The notes below the pieces were generated by a model. That model did not search any database and had not been told where the DNA came from. It saw only the letters and a program-made list of their open reading frames with translations. From NCBI RefSeq assembly GCF_013394305.1, contig NZ_AP019810.1:1681501-1745500 (forward strand): 64,000 nt of DNA, given 5' to 3'. This stretch comes from Enterococcus mundtii. GTDB lineage: Bacteria > Bacillota > Bacilli > Lactobacillales > Enterococcaceae. Positions 21,800-29,689 of the stretch are shown here, one piece after another. Numbering within the stretch: position 1 is the first letter of the stretch; each line of letters starts with the position of its first letter. A program made the translations under genes and the position numbers.

Positions 21800-22714
21800 A
21801 TGAGTGATAAAAACAAAGAAGTTGCGCAAGAAAGTATCCCACCAATGGGTATACGAATGATTGCACGAGAATTCAAAAAAGATAAAGTAGCCATTTTTTC
21901 ACTGGCTTTGTTAGTTGTTTTACTATTAGTTATTTTTATCGGGGCGATCTTTATTGACCAAGATAAAGTAATGTTTGTTAGTATTTTTGATAAGTATGCT
22001 GAACCTGGCGCCATCTCTTCTCAAGGATCAAAATTCCTTTTAGGAGCAGATGAAGGTGGACGTGATGTCTTCGGTCAATTGATCATCGGAGCAAGAAACT
22101 CTGTGATGATCGGTTTTGCGATTACGATCATTACGTCGATCATCGGAGTAGGACTTGGAATTCTTTCAGGGTTTTATGGTGGGATCATTGATAACGTATT
22201 GATGCGTATTGTTGATTTTATTATGATTTTACCGATCATGTTGATCATTATCGTGTTTGTTTCGATCATTTCGCGCTATAACGTTTGGTCATTTATTTTT
22301 ATCATGAGTGCATTTTATTGGGTTGCTAAAGCCCGATTATTCAGAAGTAAGACGTTATCAGAAGCTAGACGTGATTATGTCAGTGCTTCAAAAACGATGG
22401 GAACAAGTGATTTCAAAATCATGTTCCGTGAAATCATGCCAAACCTTAGTTCATTGATCATCACCAACTTAACAATGAACTTTGCGGCAAATATTGGGAT
22501 CGAGACCACTTTGACTTTCTTAGGCTTTGGATTGCCAGCTAATGTACCTAGTTTAGGAACATTGATCGGTTATGCAAGTAATGGTGAAGTTTTAGTGAAT
22601 CGACAATGGATTTGGTTACCCGCGTCAATTCTAATTTTAGTGTTGATGTTGAGTATAAACTACGTTGGACAAGCATTTAAGCGCTCTGCAGATGCGCGAC
22701 AACGTTTAGGATAA
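21800..22714 (+). CDS. oppC: Oligopeptide ABC transporter permease OppC
   Basis: 304-residue second permease. The N-terminus has a cytoplasmic tail before the first helix near residue 35. LGADEGGRDVFGQLIIGAR is the OppC/DppC periplasmic-side motif, and SASKTMGTSDFKIMFREIMPN is the ATPase-docking loop. The ATG at 21800 follows GAAGGGAGA; an in-frame upstream start would overlap oppB and is not family-like. Confidence 0.94.
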   Translation: MSDKNKEVAQESIPPMGIRMIAREFKKDKVAIFSLALLVVLLLVIFIGAIFIDQDKVMFVSIFDKYAEPGAISSQGSKFLLGADEGGRDVFGQLIIGARNSVMIGFAITIITSIIGVGLGILSGFYGGIIDNVLMRIVDFIMILPIMLIIIVFVSIISRYNVWSFIFIMSAFYWVAKARLFRSKTLSEARRDYVSASKTMGTSDFKIMFREIMPNLSSLIITNLTMNFAANIGIETTLTFLGFGLPANVPSLGTLIGYASNGEVLVNRQWIWLPASILILVLMLSINYVGQAFKRSADARQRLG

Positions 22715-22739
22715 GAGAAGTGAAGGGGGAAAATAGGAT

Positions 22740-24521
22740 ATGAAGAAAACGATTTTTGGATTTGTCACACTGCTATCTGTGGGAGCATTAGCAGCGTGTG
22801 GAAATGGCGGCGGAACTAGCTCGTCAGGTAATAATTCAGCAGATAATGGGGATAAAAGTGAATTGACTTTCCCATTAGCTACAACGAATAATGATGAAGC
22901 AATCGAAGATGGACAGCTAGATGTGGCAGTAGCAACAGATAGTCAGTTCAAAGGATTATTCCAATGGGAATTTTACCAAGATGCCTTTGATGCAGCGTTT
23001 ATGGCGCCTTCACATGAACCATTGTTTACAAATGATGATAACTTCACGATTACAAACGATGGAGCAGCCTCATTAGAATTAGATGAAGATGCAAAAACAG
23101 CAACAATCACACTTAAAGACAACGTAAAATGGTCTGATGGTGTCGATGTCACAGCAGATGATGTTATTTTCCCTTATGAAATCATCGGAAACTCTGAATA
23201 CACTGGTATCCGTTACGATGATACATTCCGTAACATCGTTGGTATGGAAGAATATAACAGCGGTAGTGCAGATACGATTTCTGGAATTACAAAAGTAGAT
23301 GATAAAACTGTTAAAATCGAATATAAAGAAATGAACCCAAGCATGCTTCAAGCAGGTGGTGGAATTTGGACATATGCAGCACCAAAACACACACTTGAAG
23401 GAATTGCTATCAAAGACATGGAATCAAGTGATCAAGTTCGTAAGAACCCTGTGACATTTGGTCCTTACTATATGAGTAACATCGTTGCTGGTGAATCAGT
23501 AGAATTCTTACCAAATGAATACTACTGGAATGGTACACCACAATTGAAGAAAATCACAATGAAATCATTACCAACAGCAAGTGCAACAGAAGCATTAAAT
23601 TCAAAATTATATGACATGATTTTCCAAATGCCAACAGATACGTATGACACATACAAAGATATCGCTGGTTATACGAATCTAGGACGTCAGCAAACTTCAT
23701 ACACTTACTTAGGTTTCAAACTAGGTAAATGGGATGCTGAAAGTGGAAGTGTAGAATATGATCCAAACTCAAAAATGGCTGACAAAGCATTACGTCAAGC
23801 AATGGGCTATGCTTTAGACAATGCGGCAGTAGGTGAACGTTTCTATGCTGGTTTAAGAAGCAATGCAACTTCATTGATTCCACCAGTATTTGAAAGTTTC
23901 CACGATGCAGATCTAAAAGGCTTCACTCAAGATCTTGATAAAGCCAACAAATTATTGGATGATGCAGGATATAAAGATGTTGATGGCGATGGTATCCGTG
24001 AAGACAAAGATGGTAACAAGTTGACAATCAACTTTGCGTCAATGGCAGGTGGCGAAACAGCACAACCATTAGCAGATTACTACGTACAACAATGGAAAGA
24101 GATTGGTTTAGATGTTCAATATACAACAGGTCGTCTGATCGAATTCAACTCATTCTATGATCGTTTGGAAAATGATGATCCAGAAATCGATATCTACCAA
24201 GCAGCTTGGAGTACAGGAACAGATCCAAATCCAAGTGGACTATGGGGTGCAAATGCAGCGTTCAACTACACTCGTTTTGAGTCAGAAGAAAACACAAAAT
24301 TGATCAATGATATCAATTCAAGTGCAGCATTTGATGCAGATTACCAAAAAGAAGCTTACAAAAAATGGCAAGAATACGCATTTGAAGAAGCTTTTGCTAT
24401 TCCAACATTGTTCCGTAACGAAGTATTACCAGTAAACGACCGCGTCAAAGATTGGAACTGGGCATATGATGCTGTCAATCCATGGGCTGTTGTATCTGTA
24501 ACTTCCGATTCACGTTCATAA
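22740..24521 (+). CDS. oppA: Oligopeptide-binding lipoprotein OppA
   Basis: 593-residue extracellular lipoprotein that captures peptides for OppBCDF. The signal ends in the lipobox LAAC with the lipidated cysteine at residue 20, followed by a low-complexity Gly/Ser/Asn tether. The rest is a class C (SBP type 5) binding domain; LDDAGYKDVDGDGIREDKDG is a recognisable family stretch. It is the last gene of the operon. Besides nutrition, Opp importers bring in signalling peptides, which is relevant to the regulator at 29.7 kb. Confidence 0.95.
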   Translation: MKKTIFGFVTLLSVGALAACGNGGGTSSSGNNSADNGDKSELTFPLATTNNDEAIEDGQLDVAVATDSQFKGLFQWEFYQDAFDAAFMAPSHEPLFTNDDNFTITNDGAASLELDEDAKTATITLKDNVKWSDGVDVTADDVIFPYEIIGNSEYTGIRYDDTFRNIVGMEEYNSGSADTISGITKVDDKTVKIEYKEMNPSMLQAGGGIWTYAAPKHTLEGIAIKDMESSDQVRKNPVTFGPYYMSNIVAGESVEFLPNEYYWNGTPQLKKITMKSLPTASATEALNSKLYDMIFQMPTDTYDTYKDIAGYTNLGRQQTSYTYLGFKLGKWDAESGSVEYDPNSKMADKALRQAMGYALDNAAVGERFYAGLRSNATSLIPPVFESFHDADLKGFTQDLDKANKLLDDAGYKDVDGDGIREDKDGNKLTINFASMAGGETAQPLADYYVQQWKEIGLDVQYTTGRLIEFNSFYDRLENDDPEIDIYQAAWSTGTDPNPSGLWGANAAFNYTRFESEENTKLINDINSSAAFDADYQKEAYKKWQEYAFEEAFAIPTLFRNEVLPVNDRVKDWNWAYDAVNPWAVVSVTSDSRS

Positions 24522-24534
24522 TCAACAAATGATA

Positions 24535-24590
24535 AAACCGAATCAGTTCGAGATAGGATTCTCCTATTCTCGGCTGGCTCGGTTTTTTTT
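24535..24590 (+). terminator. opp operon terminator
   Basis: Outer AAACCGA/TCGGTTT and inner CGAGATAGGA/TCCTATTCTCG arms form a long stem with a run of eight T. Confidence 0.85.
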
Positions 24591-24750
24591 AATAAGTAGG
24601 TCTGTGAAAGTTTTGTCACCATCAATCATTAATACATAACGAATAAACTATGGATGTTTTTTAATTAGGAAAAACAAGGAAATGTTTGTTTTTTAAGGAT
24701 GAAAAATATATAATAAATATGAAAATAAATAAATTTAAAGAGAGTAGAGG

Positions 24751-24815
24751 GTATGTTTCATATATATACTTACTTTATCGACATTTTGAAATACTAAATC
24801 AAAAATAAAACATAC
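24751..24815 (+). promoter_or_regulatory. Inverted repeat closing the bacteriocin leader
   Basis: GTATGTTT (24751-24758) and AAACATAC (24808-24815) are perfect complements 49 bases apart; the second arm ends two bases before the AAGGAGA ribosome-binding site. In RNA this would place the site at the base of a stem, a possible translational control. Function is inferred only. Confidence 0.35.
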
Positions 24816-24828
24816 AAAGGAGAATTTT

Positions 24829-25212
24829 ATGAAAAACAAAAAATTAGTTGTTAGTGTTATTGGAACTGTTGCTGCTATAGGAGTATTTGTCTCAATCGAT
24901 CAAGTAAGTGCGTCAGAAATGAATGAACCTTTGATTATATCAAGCTATGCAAATATATTTGATATGGATATTGTGCAAGAACAAGCAGTAATGATTCAGC
25001 CGAAAATCACAATGGATACATTTTATGGCGGAGTAACCGGTATTCCTGGATTTGGTACAGTATGGGGAGAATTTACGCCATCTAGTAGAAGAGTCACAGT
25101 TCAGGCGAAGGGAACAAAAACTGTTAATGTCACAGGAGGACCTAGAGTAGAAGTAAGAGCAGAAGCTCCACGTGCATTTACGGGAAATACCTCTGGATGG
25201 TGGTGGGCATAG
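24829..25212 (+). CDS. Lactococcin 972-like bacteriocin precursor
   Basis: 127-residue secreted peptide. A classical signal peptide (positive start, hydrophobic 7-21, cleavage near VSA-SE at about residue 28) precedes a mature region. Its C-terminal part (RRVTVQAKGT, GGPRVEVRAEAPRAFTG, ending GWWWA) matches the lactococcin 972 pattern of a V/A-K-A strand and an aromatic C-terminus. Identity is low, so the call rests mainly on the next two genes, which are the membrane protein and ABC ATPase always paired with this bacteriocin class. Lactococcin 972 binds lipid II and blocks septation; that this one does so is inference. Confidence 0.72.
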   Translation: MKNKKLVVSVIGTVAAIGVFVSIDQVSASEMNEPLIISSYANIFDMDIVQEQAVMIQPKITMDTFYGGVTGIPGFGTVWGEFTPSSRRVTVQAKGTKTVNVTGGPRVEVRAEAPRAFTGNTSGWWWA

Positions 25213-25384
25213 AGATTTAAGAACCTAAGACAAATTTTTTATACAGTATTACCCGAGCTATATAGAGATTACTGCTACGGTCAGGTTGTTACTAGAAGTC
25301 AACAATCTCTTCAGTGATATCTCAAATACAGTTCGGGTATTTAAATATTTGAAAACATATTTTAGGTCCTTTTTTTCTTTCATT

Positions 25385-27355
25385 ATGAAAAAAATCTATC
25401 GAGGGTTATTTATAGTTACAGTGTTAAGTTTCCTTTATGCCATTTCTTTTATCGGAAATGAAGGAATCAAGAGTGCTATCCCAAATGCTCATTCGGGCAT
25501 TGTGATTGAAGAAGCGAGTGGGACGATTGAGGAAATCAATCAAAAAATTTCTGCTTATGCAAAAAAACATCAAATTGCTATACATAAACTGGTTTTTAGA
25601 ATTGGCGCTTCTGGTGAGACGACAAAGGAAATTTATACCTTTGACAAGGTGGAACGTTCGGAATACTTTTTTCCACCTATAAAATCGGATGTTGCCACCT
25701 ATTTTTATGATTACACAGAGATGCAACATCAAGATGCGCTGGGTACTTATATTGTAACAGAAGCCCCTCCATCTGGAATGATTGCTGATTTTCATGATCA
25801 AGGAATCAAATTGGAGATTGAGGAGATAAAATGGTTCCAGTTATTGACAGCGGGTTTATTAATGAGTATTGGACAACTCTTCTTTATTCTATTTTTCTTT
25901 GTGATCTTAGCTTTACTGTTTTACAAAGCTTCTCTTCGTAAGAAAATTGGTGTGATTGAGATGTTAGGACATCGTTGGCTGATAGTGTCCTTCAAGGATA
26001 GTTTCATTGATAGTGCGATTTTTACTCTCTTGATGGTTGCTTTTTCTTGGTGGTTTCCACAATTACAGTTTCTTTATCGACCGATTTTTTTGGGGGGGCA
26101 TTTAATGATTTGGATTCTTCAATTATTTACGAGTGGGATTATTTTTTCGTTCGGTACGATTTCAGATAAAATAAAAGGAAGGAAACCTTACCGATTATTA
26201 TTTAGTTTGAACCTTTTATTAAAGATCATCATCTTCACGTTTGTTACGGTGCAAGCCAGTACATTATCAAATAAAGTAATGGAGACGCGTGAACTTGAAC
26301 AACAGCTCTCCCAATGGACAAGAATTCCTGACTATTATCAGTTAGCATTTAGTAGAGACACAAGTCTACTTGTAGACCCGGCAAAAAGTAAAGACGTGCG
26401 AAAGAAAGCACAAGCGTTGATCAATTCACGGTTACTTCCCTTGTTGGAAAAATCAGAACAGTCAGGTGGGATTTTTCTAAGAGACAATGAACTTGGTCAT
26501 AGTAGTCCGACACTAAATTATATTGAAAATGACGCTTTTTGGTTAAGTAATCATCATGCCGTACAAGAATTGGCTATCAAGGATGCTGAAGGTCAATCGA
26601 TACACTCATTAGATGATTCTTTTTTCTATCTGCTCATCCCTGAAAATAAGCGAATGTATACAGAAATGATCATTCAAGAAGCAGAGAATGAACTTGATTT
26701 TTATCAAAATTCTTTTGAGTACGAGACGAAAGCATATGAGGGGGAATTAAAAGTTCTCTATACGCAAGCAAACCAAGTCCTTTTTAACTATAACTTCCAA
26801 CCCTATGAAAAAAATTTTTCTTCCAATCCAATTATCGTTTCCATGTCATTGCCATTGATCCAACCAAATATTGAAATATGGATACAGGATATTTCAAATG
26901 GGACTTACTTGTTTCGAGACCCTCAACTTGTCCAAGCATTTATTAAAGAAAATCATATGGAACATGATTTTTATGGATTGATTGCTGTAAAAGAAAGCAT
27001 CAATCAATCTCTTATGGGTGTGAAACGTGAATATTATACAACCCTTAGTATTTTGTTCTTGATCCTTATTGGTTTTGTTTTTATTCAAGTTTATTTGAGT
27101 TTACTGTATGTGGAAATGAATAAGAAAAAACTGTTTCTCAAATATATTGCTGGTTGGGCTCTGCTACAGAGGCATCACAGATATTATAAAATAATATTAA
27201 CCATTTCTACCGTTGTTGCGTTGATCTTACTACTCATCAATCATGCTTGGTGGCAGATTTTAATTCTATTACTATTATTTGAATTATGTATACTTTTATT
27301 CACTACGTATTTATCAGAAAAAAGAAAACGTCTGGAGGTGATCAAATATGATTGA
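25385..27355 (+). CDS. Bacteriocin-associated integral membrane protein (DUF1430-type)
   Basis: About 656 residues. A hydrophobic N-terminal anchor is followed by an extracytoplasmic domain, membrane helices near 160-300, a second large outer domain, and further helices at the C-terminus, an FtsX/MacB-like plan. Such proteins accompany lactococcin 972-type peptides and work with the adjacent ATPase in export or producer immunity. The start is uncertain: ATG 25385 gives MKKIYRGLFIVTVLS but has a poor ribosome-binding site. A TTG at 25286 is the other in-frame choice. It overlaps the ATPase gene by 8 bases. Confidence 0.8.
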   Translation: MKKIYRGLFIVTVLSFLYAISFIGNEGIKSAIPNAHSGIVIEEASGTIEEINQKISAYAKKHQIAIHKLVFRIGASGETTKEIYTFDKVERSEYFFPPIKSDVATYFYDYTEMQHQDALGTYIVTEAPPSGMIADFHDQGIKLEIEEIKWFQLLTAGLLMSIGQLFFILFFFVILALLFYKASLRKKIGVIEMLGHRWLIVSFKDSFIDSAIFTLLMVAFSWWFPQLQFLYRPIFLGGHLMIWILQLFTSGIIFSFGTISDKIKGRKPYRLLFSLNLLLKIIIFTFVTVQASTLSNKVMETRELEQQLSQWTRIPDYYQLAFSRDTSLLVDPAKSKDVRKKAQALINSRLLPLLEKSEQSGGIFLRDNELGHSSPTLNYIENDAFWLSNHHAVQELAIKDAEGQSIHSLDDSFFYLLIPENKRMYTEMIIQEAENELDFYQNSFEYETKAYEGELKVLYTQANQVLFNYNFQPYEKNFSSNPIIVSMSLPLIQPNIEIWIQDISNGTYLFRDPQLVQAFIKENHMEHDFYGLIAVKESINQSLMGVKREYYTTLSILFLILIGFVFIQVYLSLLYVEMNKKKLFLKYIAGWALLQRHHRYYKIILTISTVVALILLLINHAWWQILILLLLFELCILLFTTYLSEKRKRLEVIKYD

Positions 27356-27974
27356 AGCCAAAGAAATCACTAAAAAGTACAAAGGAAAAGTGATTTTTGA
27401 AAACGTATCTTTACATGTAGAGACTGGTTCAATAACTGTGATTACTGGAAGCAGTGGTGTAGGGAAAACGACGTTACTGAATTGCTTAGGACAACTGGAG
27501 CCCATAGATTCTGGTGAAATATGGATAGACAATCAATTCCTTCACCGTAAAAGTAAAAAACGTTTCTTTCGTGAGTATGCAGGATTTTTATTTCAGAACT
27601 TTGCATTGATCGATAATGAAACGGTCAAGCAAAATTTACAGTTAGTAGTAAAAAAAGAGGAAAAAATGATTGCTGCGCTCCGCAAGTTCCAAATGGAAGA
27701 TTCATTGCACCAAAAAGTATTTCGTTTAAGCGGTGGTGAGCAACAACGAGTAGCTTTAGCTCGCTTGTTTTTGCAAATCCCTAAAATCGTTTTTGCAGAT
27801 GAGCCCACTGCCTCTTTGGATAAAGGAAATCGGCAACTTGTGATCGAAGCATTGAAAGAATTGAATGAGCAAGGAGTGACGATCGTCTTAGTCACCCATG
27901 ATTTAGATTTGGCAGAACAACTAGGTGGGCAAGTTGATATGAATGAACTGATAAATAGAAGGAAGTTAGTGTAG
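27348..27974 (+). CDS. Lactococcin 972-group ABC transporter ATPase
   Basis: 208-residue stand-alone ATPase of the MacB/LolD type. Walker A GSSGVGKTT is at residues 34-42, the signature is LSGGEQQRVALARLF, and Walker B is IVFADEPTASLD, with VTHD as the switch. The short length and pairing with the membrane protein fit the lactococcin 972 export/immunity group. AGGTGATC precedes the ATG inside the end of the previous gene, so the two are co-translated. Confidence 0.88.
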   Translation: MIEAKEITKKYKGKVIFENVSLHVETGSITVITGSSGVGKTTLLNCLGQLEPIDSGEIWIDNQFLHRKSKKRFFREYAGFLFQNFALIDNETVKQNLQLVVKKEEKMIAALRKFQMEDSLHQKVFRLSGGEQQRVALARLFLQIPKIVFADEPTASLDKGNRQLVIEALKELNEQGVTIVLVTHDLDLAEQLGGQVDMNELINRRKLV

Positions 27975-28256
27975 GTATAAGCATATAATGAATTGCGATA
28001 CAGCCAATAAAAATCAAGGGAAAATATTAACGATCGTCTTTTTACACTTGTTTAGTGAGGAAGGATTTCCTGAGTTTCGCTCGATTTCCATCACATATTG
28101 TAAAGCTAACTTAGAGAACTTCTTCTCGGAGATTAACCAGCGAATGACTTAATGGCATAAGCTGAATTGTAAAAAAATAGGATTCAAAATTAGGGAAAGA
28201 TAGTCCAATTAAGTATCGATTAACGGATAAATTTTACAAGTATTCATAATAAAATA
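27975..28256. other. Gene-poor gap after the bacteriocin operon
   Basis: About 280 bases. A 54-codon open frame (27988-28152, plus strand) has no ribosome-binding site and no recognisable motif; it may be a gene remnant. Nothing else is supportable. Confidence 0.4.
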
Positions 28257-28296
28257 CGACGATCTCACTCTGATAGAAAAAGAGATGAGATCGTCG
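28257..28296. terminator. Convergent terminator in the accessory island
   Basis: CGACGATCTCA pairs perfectly with TGAGATCGTCG, with a CTCT/AGAG inner extension. On the minus strand ATTTTATT follows. It separates the plus-strand bacteriocin operon from the minus-strand secreted-protein operon. Confidence 0.65.
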
Positions 28297-28415
28297 CTTA
28301 AGTTTCTATTGATCTTTTGAGAGGGAGTGGTTTAGTATTGTACTGTTTAAAAAATTTTGTGTCATAGTTTATCTGTTCTCTAAGGCTGTGCTACTTTAGC
28401 TAAGATAAATAGTAG

Positions 28416-28586
28416 CTAAAAATGATTCTTTTCTTTTATTGTTTTTATTGCTTCAATCAACTCAGTCTCGATTTTACTTTTTGAGCGTAGCAAGCCAATT
28501 ATTTCATTTAACTGTGCAACGATTTTTATTATACCGACAAAAACAACAACAAAAGTAAAACTAGATATTGAAAAAATTGTAATCAC
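28416..28586 (-). CDS. Small single-pass membrane protein coupled to the secreted protein
   Basis: 56 residues, starting at a GTG that overlaps the upstream stop as GTGA, the standard sign of translational coupling. Residues 3-24 (IFSISSFTFVVVFVGII and on) form one membrane helix. The rest is a charged amphipathic tail (LRSKSKIETELIEAIKTIKEKNHF in parts). No homologue is recognised. By position and build it resembles the small immunity or holding proteins encoded behind secreted antimicrobial proteins; this is inference. Confidence 0.7.
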   Translation of the reverse strand: MITIFSISSFTFVVVFVGIIKIVAQLNEIIGLLRSKSKIETELIEAIKTIKEKNHF

Positions 28587-29257
28587 CAGCTTGCATTATA
28601 TTTTGACGACCATAATTCGTCAGTTAACGTCACTCGAACGGTTCCGGCATTTCCGTGACTAGACACAAGACCACGGGCGCTCGCCGTTTTTCTAACTAAT
28701 TCACCTGCAATTAAGTTACAAATAGCAACAATCACTGCACCAGCAACTGTAATTCCACATGTAACAGCAAGAGCATCTAATATGGCACTATACAATACAC
28801 TACCTCCAGCTCCCATGACAAGTCTATCATAGAAATTATAGACAGACGTTTTACCAGTGCTAGTATTATAGTACATATTCCAGCCACCATTTTGCAGTTT
28901 GCCACCTACGCCTGCTACTGCACGAGAACTATAACTAGCACCATCAAACTCTTTCAGCAAATCATTGATGTTGTTCTTTACATCTTTGACTGTCATATTC
29001 ATTACTTTCTTTTCAAAAGCAGTAGCAACGCTATTTTGAGTTGATGGTGTATTAGGTAGAGAACTAGAATATCTTAACTGTGCATCGTTCATTAATTCAG
29101 CAATTGTTTTGTCTTCAAATTTTTTTACTTGGACCACTTTTTGATTCTCACTATCTGATGCGTAAACAACAGAACTTAGTGAAGGAACTAATGGTGTTGC
29201 TAATGTTACTATTGCTATAGAGGTAGTTAAGAGCACTTGGAATTTGTTTATTTTCAT
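28583..29257 (-). CDS. Secreted protein with hydrophobic C-terminal segment, unknown family
   Basis: 224 residues. A signal peptide runs to about VVYA-SD (residue ~33). The mature part has a polar N-terminal half (EDKTIAELMNDAQLRYSS, then NNINDLLKEFDGASYSS). Next is a Gly/aromatic stretch (GGWNMYYNTSTGKTSVYNFYD). A 40-residue hydrophobic glycine/alanine-rich segment with two cysteines follows (GAGGSVLYSAILDALAVTC and beyond, about 140-180), then a polar tail ending KYNASW. I do not recognise it. Its hydrophobic hairpin and the coupled 56-residue membrane protein suggest a secreted membrane-active effector with cognate protection. GGAAGG gives a clear start. Confidence 0.75.
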   Translation of the reverse strand: MKINKFQVLLTTSIAIVTLATPLVPSLSSVVYASDSENQKVVQVKKFEDKTIAELMNDAQLRYSSSLPNTPSTQNSVATAFEKKVMNMTVKDVKNNINDLLKEFDGASYSSRAVAGVGGKLQNGGWNMYYNTSTGKTSVYNFYDRLVMGAGGSVLYSAILDALAVTCGITVAGAVIVAICNLIAGELVRKTASARGLVSSHGNAGTVRVTLTDELWSSKYNASW

Positions 29258-29328
29258 ACTATTCGACCTTCCATTATATGTAATTTTTTGATATTACGGA
29301 TAGATTTTGAAAAAATTTTGTTCAACTG

Positions 29329-29379
29329 CTACAAATTGACAACTTCCCAACCAAATAATATCATTAAAGATGAAATCAT
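29329..29379 (-). CDS. Candidate short hydrophobic peptide pheromone
   Basis: A 16-codon gene, MISSLMILFGWEVVNL, with a perfect AGGAGG four bases before the ATG. It lies 71 bases upstream of the secreted-protein gene on the same strand and is divergent from an Rgg-family regulator. Rgg regulators are commonly controlled by short hydrophobic peptides encoded next to and divergent from them; those peptides are exported, trimmed and re-imported by Opp. The hydrophobic C-terminal half (LMILFGWEVVNL) is the likely signal. Very short, so not supported by length alone; the site, position and composition together are the evidence. Confidence 0.6.
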   Translation of the reverse strand: MISSLMILFGWEVVNL

Positions 29380-29424
29380 TTTTCCTCCTATTTATAGTAG
29401 ATTTAAAGTTTTTATCTTCCGATT

Positions 29425-29444
29425 ATTGTAGGGAAACTTTACAA
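29425..29444 (-). promoter_or_regulatory. Promoter and inverted repeat before the peptide gene
   Basis: On the minus strand TACAAT (29430-29425) is a fair -10 box about 46 bases from the peptide ATG, with no good -35. TTGTA-N9-TACAA spans the region, so a dimeric regulator could bind over the promoter. A poor -35 is typical of Rgg-activated promoters. Confidence 0.4.
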
Positions 29445-29689
29445 ACCTTTGTTCTTTTTATTAATGTTTTCTCAAGTAATGTTCCTTATTTGGATTAGGT
29501 CAATTTCTAGTTTATCAAGATATGTGATTACCAAATAAATATGATTATCAGTGTTATAGATTAGATGCTTACTGCGTTATTATTTAGTGTATTACTAAAT
29601 GTGATAATGTATCTTAGTTGTATAATAAGGTTATTTGATAGTTTGTACCAAAGTTAGTCAAAAATAAGTAGAAAATTTGGTGATTTTAT

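Noticed and set aside
25286-25384. Longer TTG start for the bacteriocin-associated membrane protein
   Set aside because: It would put a polar stretch before the natural signal-anchor MKKIYRGLFIVTVLS; kept only as an alternative because ATG 25385 also lacks a strong site.
27988-28152. 54-codon plus-strand open frame after the bacteriocin ATPase
   Set aside because: No ribosome-binding site and no recognisable motif; possible transposase-like flavour at its end was too weak to claim.
29237-29431. 64-codon plus-strand frame opposite the pheromone candidate
   Set aside because: No ribosome-binding site; it is the antisense of the peptide gene leader.
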